A stretch of 27,447 nt of DNA from an uncultured Campylobacter sp. (GCF_905373215.1 NZ_CAJPRT010000021.1:1-27447), one strand, 5' to 3'. Shown: positions 16,201 to 24,747, counted from the stretch's first letter. A program made the numbers and translations. The notes: generated by a model not told the origin, from the sequence alone.

Positions 16201-17778
16201 TAGATAATAAATTCCTAAAACCATATCCTGGCTAGGCACCGCGACAGGCTTTCCGCTCGCAGGAAGCAAGATGTTCATCGAGCTAAGCATTAAAATTTTA
16301 CATTCCGCAATCGCCTCTTGGCTAAGCGGCACGTGCACCGCCATCTGATCGCCGTCGAAGTCCGCGTTGAATGCGGCGCAGACTAGCGGATGCAGCCTGA
16401 TCGCCTTACCCTCGACGAGCACCGGATGAAACGCCTGAATAGACATCTTATGAAGCGTCGGCGCGCGGTTTAGCATAACTGGGTGATCTTTAACGACCTC
16501 CTCCAAGCACTCCCAAACTTCATTGATCCTATTTTCGATCATCTTTTTAGCCTGCTTGACGGTCGTTGCGTATCCCTTCTCTTGCAGGCGTGCGATTAGA
16601 TGCGGCTTGAATAGCTCAAGCGCCATCGTCTTAGGCAGACCGCACTGATCCATGCGTAAATTTGGACCTACGACGATGACGGAGCGACCCGAAAAATCCA
16701 CGCGCTTTCCGAGCAAATTTTGTCGGAAGCGGCCCTGCTTACCCTTAATGATCTCGCTTAGAGATTTAAGCGGTCGCTTATTGGCGCCTTTTACGGCATT
16801 GGCGCGACGTCCATTGTCAAAAAGCGCGTCCACCGCCTCTTGAAGCATTCGTTTTTCATTGCGAATGATGATCTCGGGTGCATCGAGCTCCATCAGCCTT
16901 TTGAGCCTAGAATTTCGATTTATGACGCGGCGATACAGATCGTTTACGTCCGAAACCGCAAATTTACCGCCCTCAAGGCTTACAAGCGGGCGCAGATCGG
17001 CAGGCAGCACGGGCAGATTTGTAATCATCATCCACTCCGGCTTATTGCCGGAATTTAAAAAGCTCTCGACGACCTTTAGACGCTTGACGATGGTTTTTTT
17101 CTTCGCTTCGGAGTTTGTGTTAGCCATCTCCTCCTTCAAAGAATTTAAAATTTCGACCAAATCAAGCTCGGCTAGCATATCACGGATCACCTGACCGCCC
17201 ATTTTGGCGACGAAACCCGTCTGCGAAAAGCGCTCTTTTAGGCTCTGATACTGCTCCTCATTTAAAACATCGTATTTCTCGACCTTTTTGGAATTTTCGT
17301 TGTCGTAAAATGCCTCGCCCGCGCTTTCTACGATGTAAGCCTCATAATAAAGCACGCGCTCAAGATCTTTCATCTTGATATTTAGAAGCGTACCGATGCG
17401 GCTAGGCAAGGAATTTACGTACCAAATATGCGCCACCGGCGTTACCAGCTCGATATGCCCCATTCTAGTGCGGCGAACCTTCGAGCTCGTGATCTCGACG
17501 CCACATTTTTCGCATTTCCAGCCTTTGTAGCGCATCTTCTTATATTTGCCGCAGATGCACTCATAGTCTCTTACGGGGCCGAAAATTTTAGCGCAAAAAA
17601 GCCCGTCGCGCTCCGGTTTGAGCGTGCGGTAGTTAATAGTCTCGGGCTTTTTGACCTCGCCGTGGCTCCAAGCTTTGATCTGCTCGGGACTGGCGAGCCT
17701 AATAGCAAAAGCATCGAAATCGTGGACTCTGGCGTCCTCTTTTATTTCTATTCTTTCTAAATTTGAATTATCGCTCAT
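13264..17778 (-). CDS. rpoC: RNA polymerase subunit beta'
   Basis: The 1504-residue catalytic subunit of RNA polymerase. The N-terminal zinc site uses Cys74, Cys76, Cys89 and Cys92 (YECICGKYK ... CEKCG), the Mg2+-binding NADFDGDQMA has Asp473, Asp475 and Asp477, and the second zinc site is in CKAEKGVCAKCYGVNLG. The bridge helix and trigger loop region reads GEAVGIISAQSIGEPGTQLT, then LRTFHAGG. The C-terminal part holds the epsilonproteobacterial-sized insertion before QVYRSQGV...IIVSQMLRQV. ATG 17778 overlaps the rpoB stop by 4 nt (ATGA), so translation is coupled and the subunits are made together. In Helicobacter the two genes are fused; here they are separate. Confidence 0.98.
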   Translation of the reverse strand: MSDNSNLERIEIKEDARVHDFDAFAIRLASPEQIKAWSHGEVKKPETINYRTLKPERDGLFCAKIFGPVRDYECICGKYKKMRYKGWKCEKCGVEITSSKVRRTRMGHIELVTPVAHIWYVNSLPSRIGTLLNIKMKDLERVLYYEAYIVESAGEAFYDNENSKKVEKYDVLNEEQYQSLKERFSQTGFVAKMGGQVIRDMLAELDLVEILNSLKEEMANTNSEAKKKTIVKRLKVVESFLNSGNKPEWMMITNLPVLPADLRPLVSLEGGKFAVSDVNDLYRRVINRNSRLKRLMELDAPEIIIRNEKRMLQEAVDALFDNGRRANAVKGANKRPLKSLSEIIKGKQGRFRQNLLGKRVDFSGRSVIVVGPNLRMDQCGLPKTMALELFKPHLIARLQEKGYATTVKQAKKMIENRINEVWECLEEVVKDHPVMLNRAPTLHKMSIQAFHPVLVEGKAIRLHPLVCAAFNADFDGDQMAVHVPLSQEAIAECKILMLSSMNILLPASGKPVAVPSQDMVLGIYYLSLEKPGAKGTNKIFANVDEVMLAVEANALDIHAKIKTMIDRRTIFTTAGRLIIKSILPSFIPDHLWNKIMKKKDIAELVDYVYKNGGLEISAEFLDNLKNLGFESATKAGVSISVSDIIVPKSKAGLVEEAKKQVREVQNQYGAGLLTDGERYNKTIDIWTSTSKKLADEMMKMMEKDKDGFNSIYMMADSGARGSAEQIKQLAGMRGLMSKPDGSIIETPITSNFREGLNVNEYFISTHGARKGLADTALKTANAGYLTRKLIDVAQNVRVTMHDCGTHEGIEVTEIVENGTQIESLADRIMGRVLSSDVIDPVSNEILFTEGTLLGVNEVRTIVDAGIKSVSIRTPITCKAEKGVCAKCYGVNLGEGKLVKPGEAVGIISAQSIGEPGTQLTLRTFHAGGTASTEQQDRQVIADKEGFIRYYNVKTYENGGKNIVMNRRNAAVLLVEPKIKAPITGKVSIDITHDDVNITLKGKKEEFRYAIRRHDLAKPTELAGVSGKVEGKFYIVFKDGETVGENDSLVEVIKEDWNIPTRIPFASELRVKDGEPVTQKIKAGANGTLKYFILKGDYLERLRDIKKGHVVSEKGMYVVISDENGREAIRHYIPRESVITYDDNSVVKSEDIIAKPKKDDRLIIAEWDPYSIPVAAECEGKISFEDIEPGYTATEQYDETTGQSRLVINEYLPQGVKPAIIVTPSKGEPIKYNLGPKTAIFTNKGDQVAIADILARTPKAAAKSKDITGGLPRVSELFEARRPKNTAIIADIDGTVRFDKALRAKERIVIEGEDGTSAEYLIDKSRQIQVRNGEFVHAGEKLTDGVISSHDVLRILGEKALHYYLISEIQQVYRSQGVVISDKHIEIIVSQMLRQVRIVDSGDTQLIVGDLISRRRFREENERIMKIGGEPAIAESVLLGVTRAAVGSDSVISAASFQETTKVLTEASIAGKFDRLEDLKENVILGRIIPVGTGLYKDKEVKLKK

Positions 17779-20700
17779 TTATTCTCTCCATTCTCGTAAA
17801 TTTCAACGTCTAGAGCAAGCGATTTAAGCTCGTTTGTTAAAACAAAAAATGTCTCAGGAATTCCGGTAGAAGGAACGTTTTCGCCTTTTGTCAGCGCTTT
17901 ATACGCAGCCAAGCGTCCGTCGACGTCGTCGGATTTGATCGTTAGCATTTCGCGAAGCGTATATGCCGCGCCGTATGCCTCCAGAGCCCAAACTTCCATC
18001 TCGCCGAATCTTTGACCGCCGAATAGCGCCTTGCCGCCGACGGGCTGCTGCGTAACTAGGCTGTAAGGACCGGTGCTTCTTGCGTGAACCTTCTCATCGA
18101 CTAGGTGATGCAGCTTGAGATAATACATGCAGCCCACGTTTACGCGCTCTTTGATCTTTTCGCCGGTGCGGCCGTCGTAAAGCTCGGTCTTGCCGTCCTG
18201 ATCGATGCCCGCCATTTCAAATAGCTTTTTGAAATCCTCCGGCACAATGCCTTCGAATATCGGAGCGGAAAATCTAACGCCCTTAGCCCAGTCTCTAGCG
18301 TATTTTAAAAGATCTTCGTCGCTGATCTTCTCAAGCGTCTTTTTAGCCTGCATTAGCTTGGAAACGCCCGCGATCTCAATCATTTTGGCGCGAAGGGTTT
18401 TTATCCACTCGCCCGTTTTCTCTTCTAAAATTCTAGCGATCTGCTCTCCTAAGCGCCAGCCCACAAGACCTAAGTGGCTCTCCATTATCTGACCGATATT
18501 CATACGGCTTGGAACGCCGAGAGGATTTAGCACGATATCCACGCGCTGTCCGCTAGGCAGATACGGCATATCGACTTCAGGGACGATGTTTGAGACGATA
18601 CCCTTATTTCCATGGCGGCCCGCCATCTTATCGCCCACTTTTAGCTTGCGCTTGGTAGCGATATAGACCTTTACGAGCTTAACGACGCCGCTTGGCAAGA
18701 TATCGTCTTTTTCTAAAATTTCGATCTTTTCGTCGTGTTCCTCTTTGAGCTTGCGCTTTTCGTTTTGGAAGTGGTTTTTTAGCTCTTCGTATTCCTTCTG
18801 AACAGCTTTAGAATAAGCCTTGACGAAAGAATTTAACGTAAAGCGGTTGGAGCTTTCAAGCTCCTCTTTTTTAACCTTATCGCCCTTTTTATAATCTTTT
18901 TTATTTAGGCTTTGATCGCTTTGTAAAGCGCTTTTAGAAAGTAGCGCCACTACCTTTAGCATCTCTTCGCGATCGAGCATCAAAAGCCTGTCGTGATGCT
19001 CCCTTTCGAGCTCGGTTTTTTCATCCTCATAGGCTTTGTTCGTGCGCGGATCCTTCTCGTAGCCCTTTTTGGTAAAAATTTTAACGTCGATCACCACGCC
19101 TTCCATCGAAGCGGTAGCGTAGAGAGATTTATTTACCACATGTCCCGCCTTCTCGCCGAAGATCGCGCGTAAAAGCCTCTCCTCTGGCGTCGGTTTAACC
19201 TCGCCCTTCGGAGTTACCTTGCCTACTAGGATCATGCCAGGTTTGACATGAGTACCGATCTTTACAATACCGCTATCATCGAGGTGGGTAAGCTCCTCCT
19301 CTTTGATATTAGGGATGTCGCGAGTGATCTCCTCCACGCCGTCTTTAAGCTCTCTAGCCTCGATCTCCTTTTCATAAACATGCACGCTGGTGTATTCGTC
19401 GGCACGAATCATCTTTTCGCTCATGACGACGGCGTCCTCATAATTATAGCCATGCCACGGCATGAAAGCTATGAGGGCATTTTTGCCGATCGCAAGCTCG
19501 CCGCCGTCCATGCTAGGACCGTCAGCTATGATTTGACCTGCCTTTATCACGTCGCCTTTTCGCACGATAGGGCGCTGTGAAAAGGTAGTGTTTTGGTTAG
19601 TGCGTAAATTTTTCTCCATCGAGTAGTGATCGATAAACGGACCTTTTTCGTCCTCGCCCAAAATAAATATATTTTTATTATCGACCTTTTCTACGATACC
19701 GTCGCGACCGGCTTTGATCGCTTCCCACGAATCGCGCGCGATGATCGCCTCCATGCCCGTTCCGACGATAGGAGCGGTAGAGTGTAGAAGCGGCACGGCT
19801 TGGCGCTGCATGTTCGAGCCCATAAGCGCGCGGTTAGCATCGTCGTGCTCCAAAAACGGAATCAGCGACGCCGCTACGCCCGCGACCATACCCGAGCAAA
19901 GATCAATCAGCGAAATATCCTCGCGTTTAGCCATGATATTTTCGCCGTCTTTTCTGACCTCCAAAAGCTCTTCTACAATATTGCCCTCTTCGTCCAATTT
20001 AGCGGACGCAGGAGCGATTACGAGCCCCTCTTCTTGCGTAGCGGTAAGATATACGATCTCGTCGGTGACCTTGCCGTTTACGACCTTTTTATACGGAGCC
20101 TCGACAAAGCCCAGATCATTTACCTTCGCATAGGTCGCTAGGGTGTTGATCAGGCCGATGTTTTGACCCTCCGGGGTCTCGATAGGGCAAATTCTACCGT
20201 AGTGCGTAGGATGGACGTCGCGCACCTCAAAACCTGCACGCTCTTTAACTAGTCCGCCCTCGCCCAGCGCAGATAGACGGCGTTTATGCGTGACCTCGCT
20301 AAGCGGGTTGGTCTGATCCATGAACTGGCTTAGCTGGCCGCCGGTGAAAAATTCCATAAGCGTAGTAGTGATGATTTTAGGGTTTACGAAATCATACGGC
20401 ATAAGCTCGTCTAAATTTCCGCTGATGCCGGTAAATTTATCCTTGATCGCCTTTTGAACTTTGATAAAGCCAAGGTGCATCTCGTTTGCCAAAAGCTCTC
20501 CGATCGAGCGGATGCGGCGATTGCCGAGATTGTCGCGATCGTCGATGAAGCCGTCGCCGTTTTTAACTCTAATTAGATATTTCGCCGTCTTGATAATATC
20601 CTCGCTGGTTAGCACGGTTACGTACTCCGGTGCCTCGATGCCTAGTTTATGGTTCATCTTCATACGACCGACTTTGGTCAGATCGTAGCGCTCAGGGTTG

Positions 20701-21911
20701 AAAAATAGATCGTTTACAAAACTCTTTGCCGCTTCTTTTACCACCGGCTCGCCCGGGCGCATAACCTTGTAAATCCTAATCGCAGCCAGATCGTTCTCGT
20801 CGTCTACGCCTTCGCTTTGCTGCAAGAGCTTAAGCGCGTCGGCGTCTTGAATGAAGGAATTTATGATTGAAGTATCTACGCCGCTAGCTAGGTCGTTAGC
20901 GATCGTAAATTTTTTCTCGGTGTTAGCGATCTTTGCTAGCTTGCCCTCATCTAGCGCGGTTAGCGAATCAAAAAGCACTTCGCCGCTTTTTTTATCGACG
21001 ACGGCATCGGCCAGGTAGCGCTCGGCTAAAATTTCAGCCGGATACTCGATGAGCTTTAGTCCGTCCTCTGCTAACTTCTCCGCTTTTTTGACCGTTAGGC
21101 GCTTGCTTGCTTGATGAAGCACTTCGCCCTTTTCATTTATAATGTCGTAATCGAGCCTGCCCGCGTATTCTTTCGGATCAAAATCGGTTAGAAATTTTCC
21201 TTTTTTAATATAGATCGTCTTAATAGGATAAAATAATTTTATAATGTCTTGTTTTTTGTAGCCGAGTGCGCGAAATAGGATCGTGATCGGAACCTTGCGC
21301 CTTTTATTTATGCGCACGTATAGTACGTCTTTTACGTCGTATTCGAAGTATAGCCAGCTGCCGCGATCAGGTATTATTTGAGCGGTGTAGATAAGTTTAT
21401 TTAGAACCGTCGGGCTCTCTTCCTCTTTGAAGATTACGCCCGGGCTTCTGTGCAGCTGATTTACGACGACGCGCTCTACGCCGTTTATGATAAATGAAAT
21501 TCTATCGGTCATTAAAGGAATGTCGCGAATGAATATATCTTGTTCTTTGATCTCTTTTACGCCGATTTTTTTGTCCGTTTTTTCGTCGCGCTCATGCACT
21601 AGCAAGCGGAGCTTCATCTTTAAATTTACGGAGTAGGTAAGACCTCTCTCCATGCATTCTCTAATCGAATACTTTGGCTTTGAAATTTCGCTACTTACAT
21701 ACTCGATACTTAGTCTATTCTGTGCATCGTGGATAGGAAAAATGGCTTTGAAAACCTTCTCTATGCCGCTTTCTCCACCCGAGTTATCAAGATTTAAAAA
21801 ATGATCAAAACTTTTCTTTTGTAGTTGTAATAAATTCGGAATTTCGATGTCTTTGGGAACCTTTGAAAAATCCACCCTGAGACGATTTCCTGAATATAGG
21901 CTGTTTAACAT
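17775..21911 (-). CDS. rpoB: RNA polymerase subunit beta
   Basis: The 1378-residue beta subunit of RNA polymerase. The start chosen is ATG 21911 (MLNSLYSGNRLRVDFSKVPK), preceded by GAGG with 7-nt spacing; an open frame extends 19 codons upstream through an attenuator hairpin and is not coding. The rifampicin pocket spans residues about 521-550 (QLSQFMDQ.NPLSEVTHKRR); the residues equivalent to E. coli Asp516, His526 and Ser531 are Asp532, His542 and Ser547, so the sequence is of the sensitive type. RPIVRKGDVI, MPWHGYNYEDA and the AGRHGNKG switch-loop motifs are intact. The gene ends in a 4-nt overlap with rpoC and lies 90 nt after rplL. Confidence 0.98.
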   Translation of the reverse strand: MLNSLYSGNRLRVDFSKVPKDIEIPNLLQLQKKSFDHFLNLDNSGGESGIEKVFKAIFPIHDAQNRLSIEYVSSEISKPKYSIRECMERGLTYSVNLKMKLRLLVHERDEKTDKKIGVKEIKEQDIFIRDIPLMTDRISFIINGVERVVVNQLHRSPGVIFKEEESPTVLNKLIYTAQIIPDRGSWLYFEYDVKDVLYVRINKRRKVPITILFRALGYKKQDIIKLFYPIKTIYIKKGKFLTDFDPKEYAGRLDYDIINEKGEVLHQASKRLTVKKAEKLAEDGLKLIEYPAEILAERYLADAVVDKKSGEVLFDSLTALDEGKLAKIANTEKKFTIANDLASGVDTSIINSFIQDADALKLLQQSEGVDDENDLAAIRIYKVMRPGEPVVKEAAKSFVNDLFFNPERYDLTKVGRMKMNHKLGIEAPEYVTVLTSEDIIKTAKYLIRVKNGDGFIDDRDNLGNRRIRSIGELLANEMHLGFIKVQKAIKDKFTGISGNLDELMPYDFVNPKIITTTLMEFFTGGQLSQFMDQTNPLSEVTHKRRLSALGEGGLVKERAGFEVRDVHPTHYGRICPIETPEGQNIGLINTLATYAKVNDLGFVEAPYKKVVNGKVTDEIVYLTATQEEGLVIAPASAKLDEEGNIVEELLEVRKDGENIMAKREDISLIDLCSGMVAGVAASLIPFLEHDDANRALMGSNMQRQAVPLLHSTAPIVGTGMEAIIARDSWEAIKAGRDGIVEKVDNKNIFILGEDEKGPFIDHYSMEKNLRTNQNTTFSQRPIVRKGDVIKAGQIIADGPSMDGGELAIGKNALIAFMPWHGYNYEDAVVMSEKMIRADEYTSVHVYEKEIEARELKDGVEEITRDIPNIKEEELTHLDDSGIVKIGTHVKPGMILVGKVTPKGEVKPTPEERLLRAIFGEKAGHVVNKSLYATASMEGVVIDVKIFTKKGYEKDPRTNKAYEDEKTELEREHHDRLLMLDREEMLKVVALLSKSALQSDQSLNKKDYKKGDKVKKEELESSNRFTLNSFVKAYSKAVQKEYEELKNHFQNEKRKLKEEHDEKIEILEKDDILPSGVVKLVKVYIATKRKLKVGDKMAGRHGNKGIVSNIVPEVDMPYLPSGQRVDIVLNPLGVPSRMNIGQIMESHLGLVGWRLGEQIARILEEKTGEWIKTLRAKMIEIAGVSKLMQAKKTLEKISDEDLLKYARDWAKGVRFSAPIFEGIVPEDFKKLFEMAGIDQDGKTELYDGRTGEKIKERVNVGCMYYLKLHHLVDEKVHARSTGPYSLVTQQPVGGKALFGGQRFGEMEVWALEAYGAAYTLREMLTIKSDDVDGRLAAYKALTKGENVPSTGIPETFFVLTNELKSLALDVEIYENGENK

Positions 21912-21945
21912 TCCACTACCTCGTAGTTGTATTTTAAAGAAAGAA

Positions 21946-21968
21946 GTGCCGATGCGACGCACCGGCAC
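21946..21968 (-). terminator. Terminator-like attenuator between rplL and rpoB
   Basis: On the minus strand GTGCCGGTGC and GCATCGGCAC pair over 10 positions (one G-T) around the 3-nt loop GTC, followed by TTCTTTCTTTAAAA. It lies 34 nt upstream of the rpoB ATG. In E. coli a partial terminator in this same gap lowers rpoBC transcription relative to the ribosomal protein genes; a similar job is inferred here. The interrupted T run suggests partial rather than full termination. Confidence 0.65.
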
Positions 21969-21978
21969 ACATTTGTAT

Positions 21979-21998
21979 GCGAAATTTTAAAATTCCGC
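21979..21998. repeat. AT-rich palindrome in the rplL-rpoB gap
   Basis: GCGAAATTTTAAAATTCCGC, a 20-bp palindrome with one G-T type mismatch, right after the rplL stop. It belongs to the GGAATTTTAAAATTCC-like family seen at several spacers in the window. No T run follows on the minus strand, so it is not a classical terminator; a processing hairpin is possible. Confidence 0.55.
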
Positions 21999-22001
21999 GA
22001 T

Positions 22002-22385
22002 TTATTTGAGTTCGACTTTAGCGCCTGCTTCTTCAAGCTCTTTTTTAGCCTTCTCGGCGTCTTCTTTATTAAGGCCCTCTTTAAGAACGGACGGAGTAGC
22101 CTCGGTAGCGTCTTTGGCTTCTTTTAGACCAAGACCTGTTAGGGCGCGAACGACCTTAATTACGTTGATTTTCTTATCGCCTGCATCAAGCAATACGACG
22201 TCGAATTCTGTTTTCTCTTCAGCCGCTGCCGCACCTGCGCCGCCAGCACCTGCGCCGCCTGCTACCATAACCGGAGCTGCGCTTACGCCGAATTTTTCCT
22301 CAAATTTTTTAACTAGTTCGCTAAGCTCTAGTACCGAACGATTAGAGATATACTCCAAAACCTCTTCATCTGTTGAAATTGCCAT
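22002..22385 (-). CDS. rplL: 50S ribosomal protein L7/L12
   Basis: The 127-residue stalk protein, present as several dimers on L10, that recruits and activates translational GTPases such as the EF-Tu and EF-G encoded here. The N-terminal dimerisation domain (MAISTDEEVLEYISNRSVLE) is followed by an Ala/Gly-rich hinge (about 42-57) and the C-terminal domain EKTEFDVVLLDAGDKKINVI, then KVVRALTGLGLKEAKDATEA, with the GTPase-contacting helix. ATG 22385 has AGGAG upstream and is 20 nt after the rplJ stop, so the two genes are tightly linked, which suits the higher stoichiometry of L12 only if translation is strong. Confidence 0.98.
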   Translation of the reverse strand: MAISTDEEVLEYISNRSVLELSELVKKFEEKFGVSAAPVMVAGGAGAGGAGAAAAEEKTEFDVVLLDAGDKKINVIKVVRALTGLGLKEAKDATEATPSVLKEGLNKEDAEKAKKELEEAGAKVELK

Positions 22386-22405
22386 TTTATTCTCCTAAAT
22401 TTTAA

Positions 22406-22885
22406 TTAAGCGCTAGCTTCTTTTTTCTGCTTAAGCGCATTGAGGCCGATCGTAAAATTTTGGATCGGCGCATTCCATACTTGAAGTAACATCGCGATAA
22501 GCTCGTCTCTCGAAGGCATCTTCGAAAGCGCCCTAACCTTATCTACGCCGGCTACTTCCCCATCGATATGAGCAGTCTTGAGCTTAAAAATTTCATTTTT
22601 CTCTTCAAATTTAGCCGCTACTTTACATACAGAAAGCTGCTCGCCCCATAAGAAGATATTGGTATCTTTAAAGCTAAGTCCGTTTTTTTCGGCATTTTTT
22701 AAAGCGATATTGGCTAGGGTATTTTTGATAACCCGAACCTTTACGCCCGCTTCGCGCGCGCTATTTCTAAGATCTTCAAGCTGCTTAACGCTAAGGCCTT
22801 TAAAATCGGAAATTACTATAGCTTCGCTAGCTTTGAAAGCCTCGCCAAGCTCCGCTACTATCTTTGATTTTTCGTCTCTCGTCAT
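22406..22885 (-). CDS. rplJ: 50S ribosomal protein L10
   Basis: The 159-residue stalk base protein that anchors L7/L12 dimers to the GTPase-associated centre of 23S rRNA. The N-terminal MTRDEKSKIVAELGEAFKAS, SDFKGLSVKQLEDLRNSARE and the VRVIKNTLANIA motif are typical; the C-terminal helix (about 135-159) is the L12-binding part. ATG 22885 follows AAAGGAG with 5-nt spacing. The 113-nt leader before it contains a perfect palindrome and is the usual site of L10-L12 feedback control. Confidence 0.97.
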   Translation of the reverse strand: MTRDEKSKIVAELGEAFKASEAIVISDFKGLSVKQLEDLRNSAREAGVKVRVIKNTLANIALKNAEKNGLSFKDTNIFLWGEQLSVCKVAAKFEEKNEIFKLKTAHIDGEVAGVDKVRALSKMPSRDELIAMLLQVWNAPIQNFTIGLNALKQKKEASA

Positions 22886-22998
22886 TAGGTCTCCTTTCCG
22901 ATCGGTGATTTCAAGCCAAGCGATCGAAATTTTAAAATTTCGATCAATTAAGTTAAAAACCTTGAGCTATCTCCAATCTAAGATAAAAATTTAAAATT
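22886..22998 (-). promoter_or_regulatory. Likely L10 leader (rplJ 5' region) with 24-bp palindrome
   Basis: This 113-nt gap between rplA and rplJ is much longer than the other gaps of the operon. It contains a perfect 24-bp palindrome at 22922-22945 (GATCGAAATTTTAAAATTTCGATC) and, upstream of it in transcription, TTGGAGATAGCTCAAGG. In many bacteria the L10(L12)n complex binds the rplJ leader and represses translation; the position and structure fit that, but the binding site itself was not identified. Confidence 0.5.
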
Positions 22999-23700
22999 TT
23001 ATTTTAAATCGATTATTTCTTGATTATCCAGTGTAACTGCAGGGCTCATAGTAAGTGAAAGCGATGCATGAGTTACGTATCTGCCCTTCGCAGTCGCTGG
23101 CTTATGCTTATTTATGGTTTTAATAAACGTCGTAAGATTGTCTAAAAGCTGCTCTTTGCTAAAGCTAGCCTTGCCAAGGCCTGCGTGGATATTTCCCTGC
23201 TTATCGACGCGGAAGTTTACCTGTCCGCCCTTAGCGTTTTTAACGGCTTGAGCGACATCCATAGTAACGGTACCGGTTTTAGGATTCGGCATAACGCCTT
23301 TTGGACCAAGAATACGACCTACCTTACCGACTAGTCCCATTAAATTTGGAGTGGCAATAAGAACGTCGAAATTTATATTTCCTTTTTGAATCTCTTCGAT
23401 CAGATCATCGGCGCCCACGATATCTGCACCCGCTTCGCTAGCCTCGCTAGCTTTTGCGTCCTTTGCAATCACGGCTACGCGGACGCTTTTGCCCGTACCG
23501 GCAGGTAAAACGACCGAGCCGCGCACCATCTGATCGGCATGTCTTGGATCTACGTTTAGTTTAAGAGCGATCTCCACCGTCTCGTCAAATTTAGCAGAAG
23601 CTAGAGTTTTTACCGTGCTTACCGCTTCGTCTACGCTATAAATTTTATTTACGTCAACTTTTTTTAAAAGTTCGTTGAATCTTTTTGAATTTTTTGGCAT
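22999..23700 (-). CDS. rplA: 50S ribosomal protein L1
   Basis: The 233-residue L1-stalk protein that binds 23S rRNA helices 76-78 and helps release E-site tRNA. The opening KRFNELLKKVDVNKIYSVDE, the RHADQMVRGSVVLPAGTGKS block and LVGKVGRILGPKGVMPNPKTG are canonical, and the length is standard. ATG 23700 follows GCGGAGAAATATA. It lies 56 nt after rplK, with a small hairpin in the gap. In E. coli L1 represses the rplKA message; whether that holds here is not shown. Confidence 0.98.
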   Translation of the reverse strand: MPKNSKRFNELLKKVDVNKIYSVDEAVSTVKTLASAKFDETVEIALKLNVDPRHADQMVRGSVVLPAGTGKSVRVAVIAKDAKASEASEAGADIVGADDLIEEIQKGNINFDVLIATPNLMGLVGKVGRILGPKGVMPNPKTGTVTMDVAQAVKNAKGGQVNFRVDKQGNIHAGLGKASFSKEQLLDNLTTFIKTINKHKPATAKGRYVTHASLSLTMSPAVTLDNQEIIDLK

Positions 23701-23724
23701 ATATTTCTCCGCAATTAAAGTGCT

Positions 23725-23748
23725 ACCGCTTTTTTAAACCTTAGCGGT
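23725..23748 (-). promoter_or_regulatory. Small hairpin between rplK and rplA
   Basis: On the minus strand ACCGCT and AGCGGT form a 6-bp stem with a 12-nt loop (AAGGTTTAAAAA), 24 nt upstream of the rplA ATG. It could take part in L1 feedback control, but the stem is short and no L1 site consensus was confirmed. Confidence 0.3.
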
Positions 23749-23756
23749 CAAAAGGT

Positions 23757-24182
23757 CTAGTCAGTGACCGTAATACCCATAGAACGAGCCGAACCCGCTA
23801 TAATCCTAGCAGCCTGCTCTCTATCTTTGGTATTCAGATCGGCGATCTTTTTCTCGACGATCTCTAAAACCTGAGCCTTAGTTAAGGATGCTACCTTCTT
23901 TTTAAGAGGATTGTCCGAACCTTTATCTATCTTCGCCGCTTTTTTGATCAAATCCGTCGCAGGCGGTTGTTTAGTGATGAAAGTAAAGCTTTTATCGGCA
24001 TAAACCGTGATGATGACTGGGATATTAAAGCCCGCCATATCTTTGGTTCGCTCGTTAAACGCTTTGCAAAATTCCATAATATTAACGCCCTTTTGACCTA
24101 GTGCAGGACCTACCGGCGGGCTTGGATTTGCTTTTGCGGCCGCTATTTGCAGCTTGATTTCGCCAACAACTTTCTTAGCCAT
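23757..24182 (-). CDS. rplK: 50S ribosomal protein L11
   Basis: The 141-residue protein of the GTPase-associated centre that binds 23S rRNA together with L10. The N-terminal domain has ANPSPPVGPALGQKGVNIMEF with the conserved proline-rich turn, and the C-terminal rRNA-binding domain ends ARIIAGSARSMGITVTD. Lys residues near the N-terminus are the usual targets of PrmA methylation. ATG 24182 follows AAGGAG with 7-nt spacing and lies 20 nt after nusG, so the two are co-transcribed. Confidence 0.98.
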   Translation of the reverse strand: MAKKVVGEIKLQIAAAKANPSPPVGPALGQKGVNIMEFCKAFNERTKDMAGFNIPVIITVYADKSFTFITKQPPATDLIKKAAKIDKGSDNPLKKKVASLTKAQVLEIVEKKIADLNTKDREQAARIIAGSARSMGITVTD

Positions 24183-24202
24183 AAATTTACTCCTTATAAA
24201 AT

Positions 24203-24733
24203 TTAAATAATCTTTTCAACTTGCGAGTATGAAATTTCAATCGGCGTGCTTCGTCCGAAGATTGAAACATTGAGGCGAAGCTTGCCATGGATCATATCAT
24301 ACTCTTCTACGATGCCGTTGAAATTAGCAAAAGGCCCGTCGACGATCCTAACCGTTTCGCCCTCATCAAAATTAATCTTGGGCTTAGGAGCCTCGCGATT
24401 ATTAATCTTTTCTAGAATTATTTCGATATCTTTTTCCGGTAGCGGAGAGGGCTTTTTAGCCTCGCCGATAAAGCGACTGACCTTAGGTAGCATCTGAATT
24501 CTATGCCATAAAGTGGTATCCAGATCTAAATTTGCAAAGCAATATCCTGGATATAAGCTACGCTCTTTAATGGTTTGCTTTGTGTTTTTGACCTCTATAA
24601 CATCTTCGGTAGGCACAAGCACTTCACCGATCTTAGCCTCAAGTGCTTCGTCTTGCTTTAGTGCTTCTATCGCGCGCTTTACCGCCATCTCGCTGCCGGC
24701 GTAAGTTTGTATCGCATACCATTTATTTGCCAT
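24203..24733 (-). CDS. nusG: Transcription elongation/antitermination factor NusG
   Basis: A 176-residue NusG with the N-terminal NGN domain (KWYAIQTYAGSEMAVKRAIE ... YPGYCFANLDLD) that binds the RNA polymerase clamp, and the C-terminal KOW domain (VRIVDGPFANFNGIVEEYD) that contacts Rho or ribosomal protein S10. It increases elongation rate and couples transcription with translation or Rho. No extra domain is present. ATG 24733 follows AAGGAT and is 14 nt after secE, the universal secE-nusG pair. Confidence 0.97.
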   Translation of the reverse strand: MANKWYAIQTYAGSEMAVKRAIEALKQDEALEAKIGEVLVPTEDVIEVKNTKQTIKERSLYPGYCFANLDLDTTLWHRIQMLPKVSRFIGEAKKPSPLPEKDIEIILEKINNREAPKPKINFDEGETVRIVDGPFANFNGIVEEYDMIHGKLRLNVSIFGRSTPIEISYSQVEKII

Positions 24734-24747
24734 ATTACGATCCTTAC

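Noticed and set aside
21912..21968. Extended RpoB N-terminus (19 extra codons)
   Set aside because: The extension is translated from the attenuator hairpin; ATG 21911 has GAGG at good spacing and gives the expected 1378 residues.
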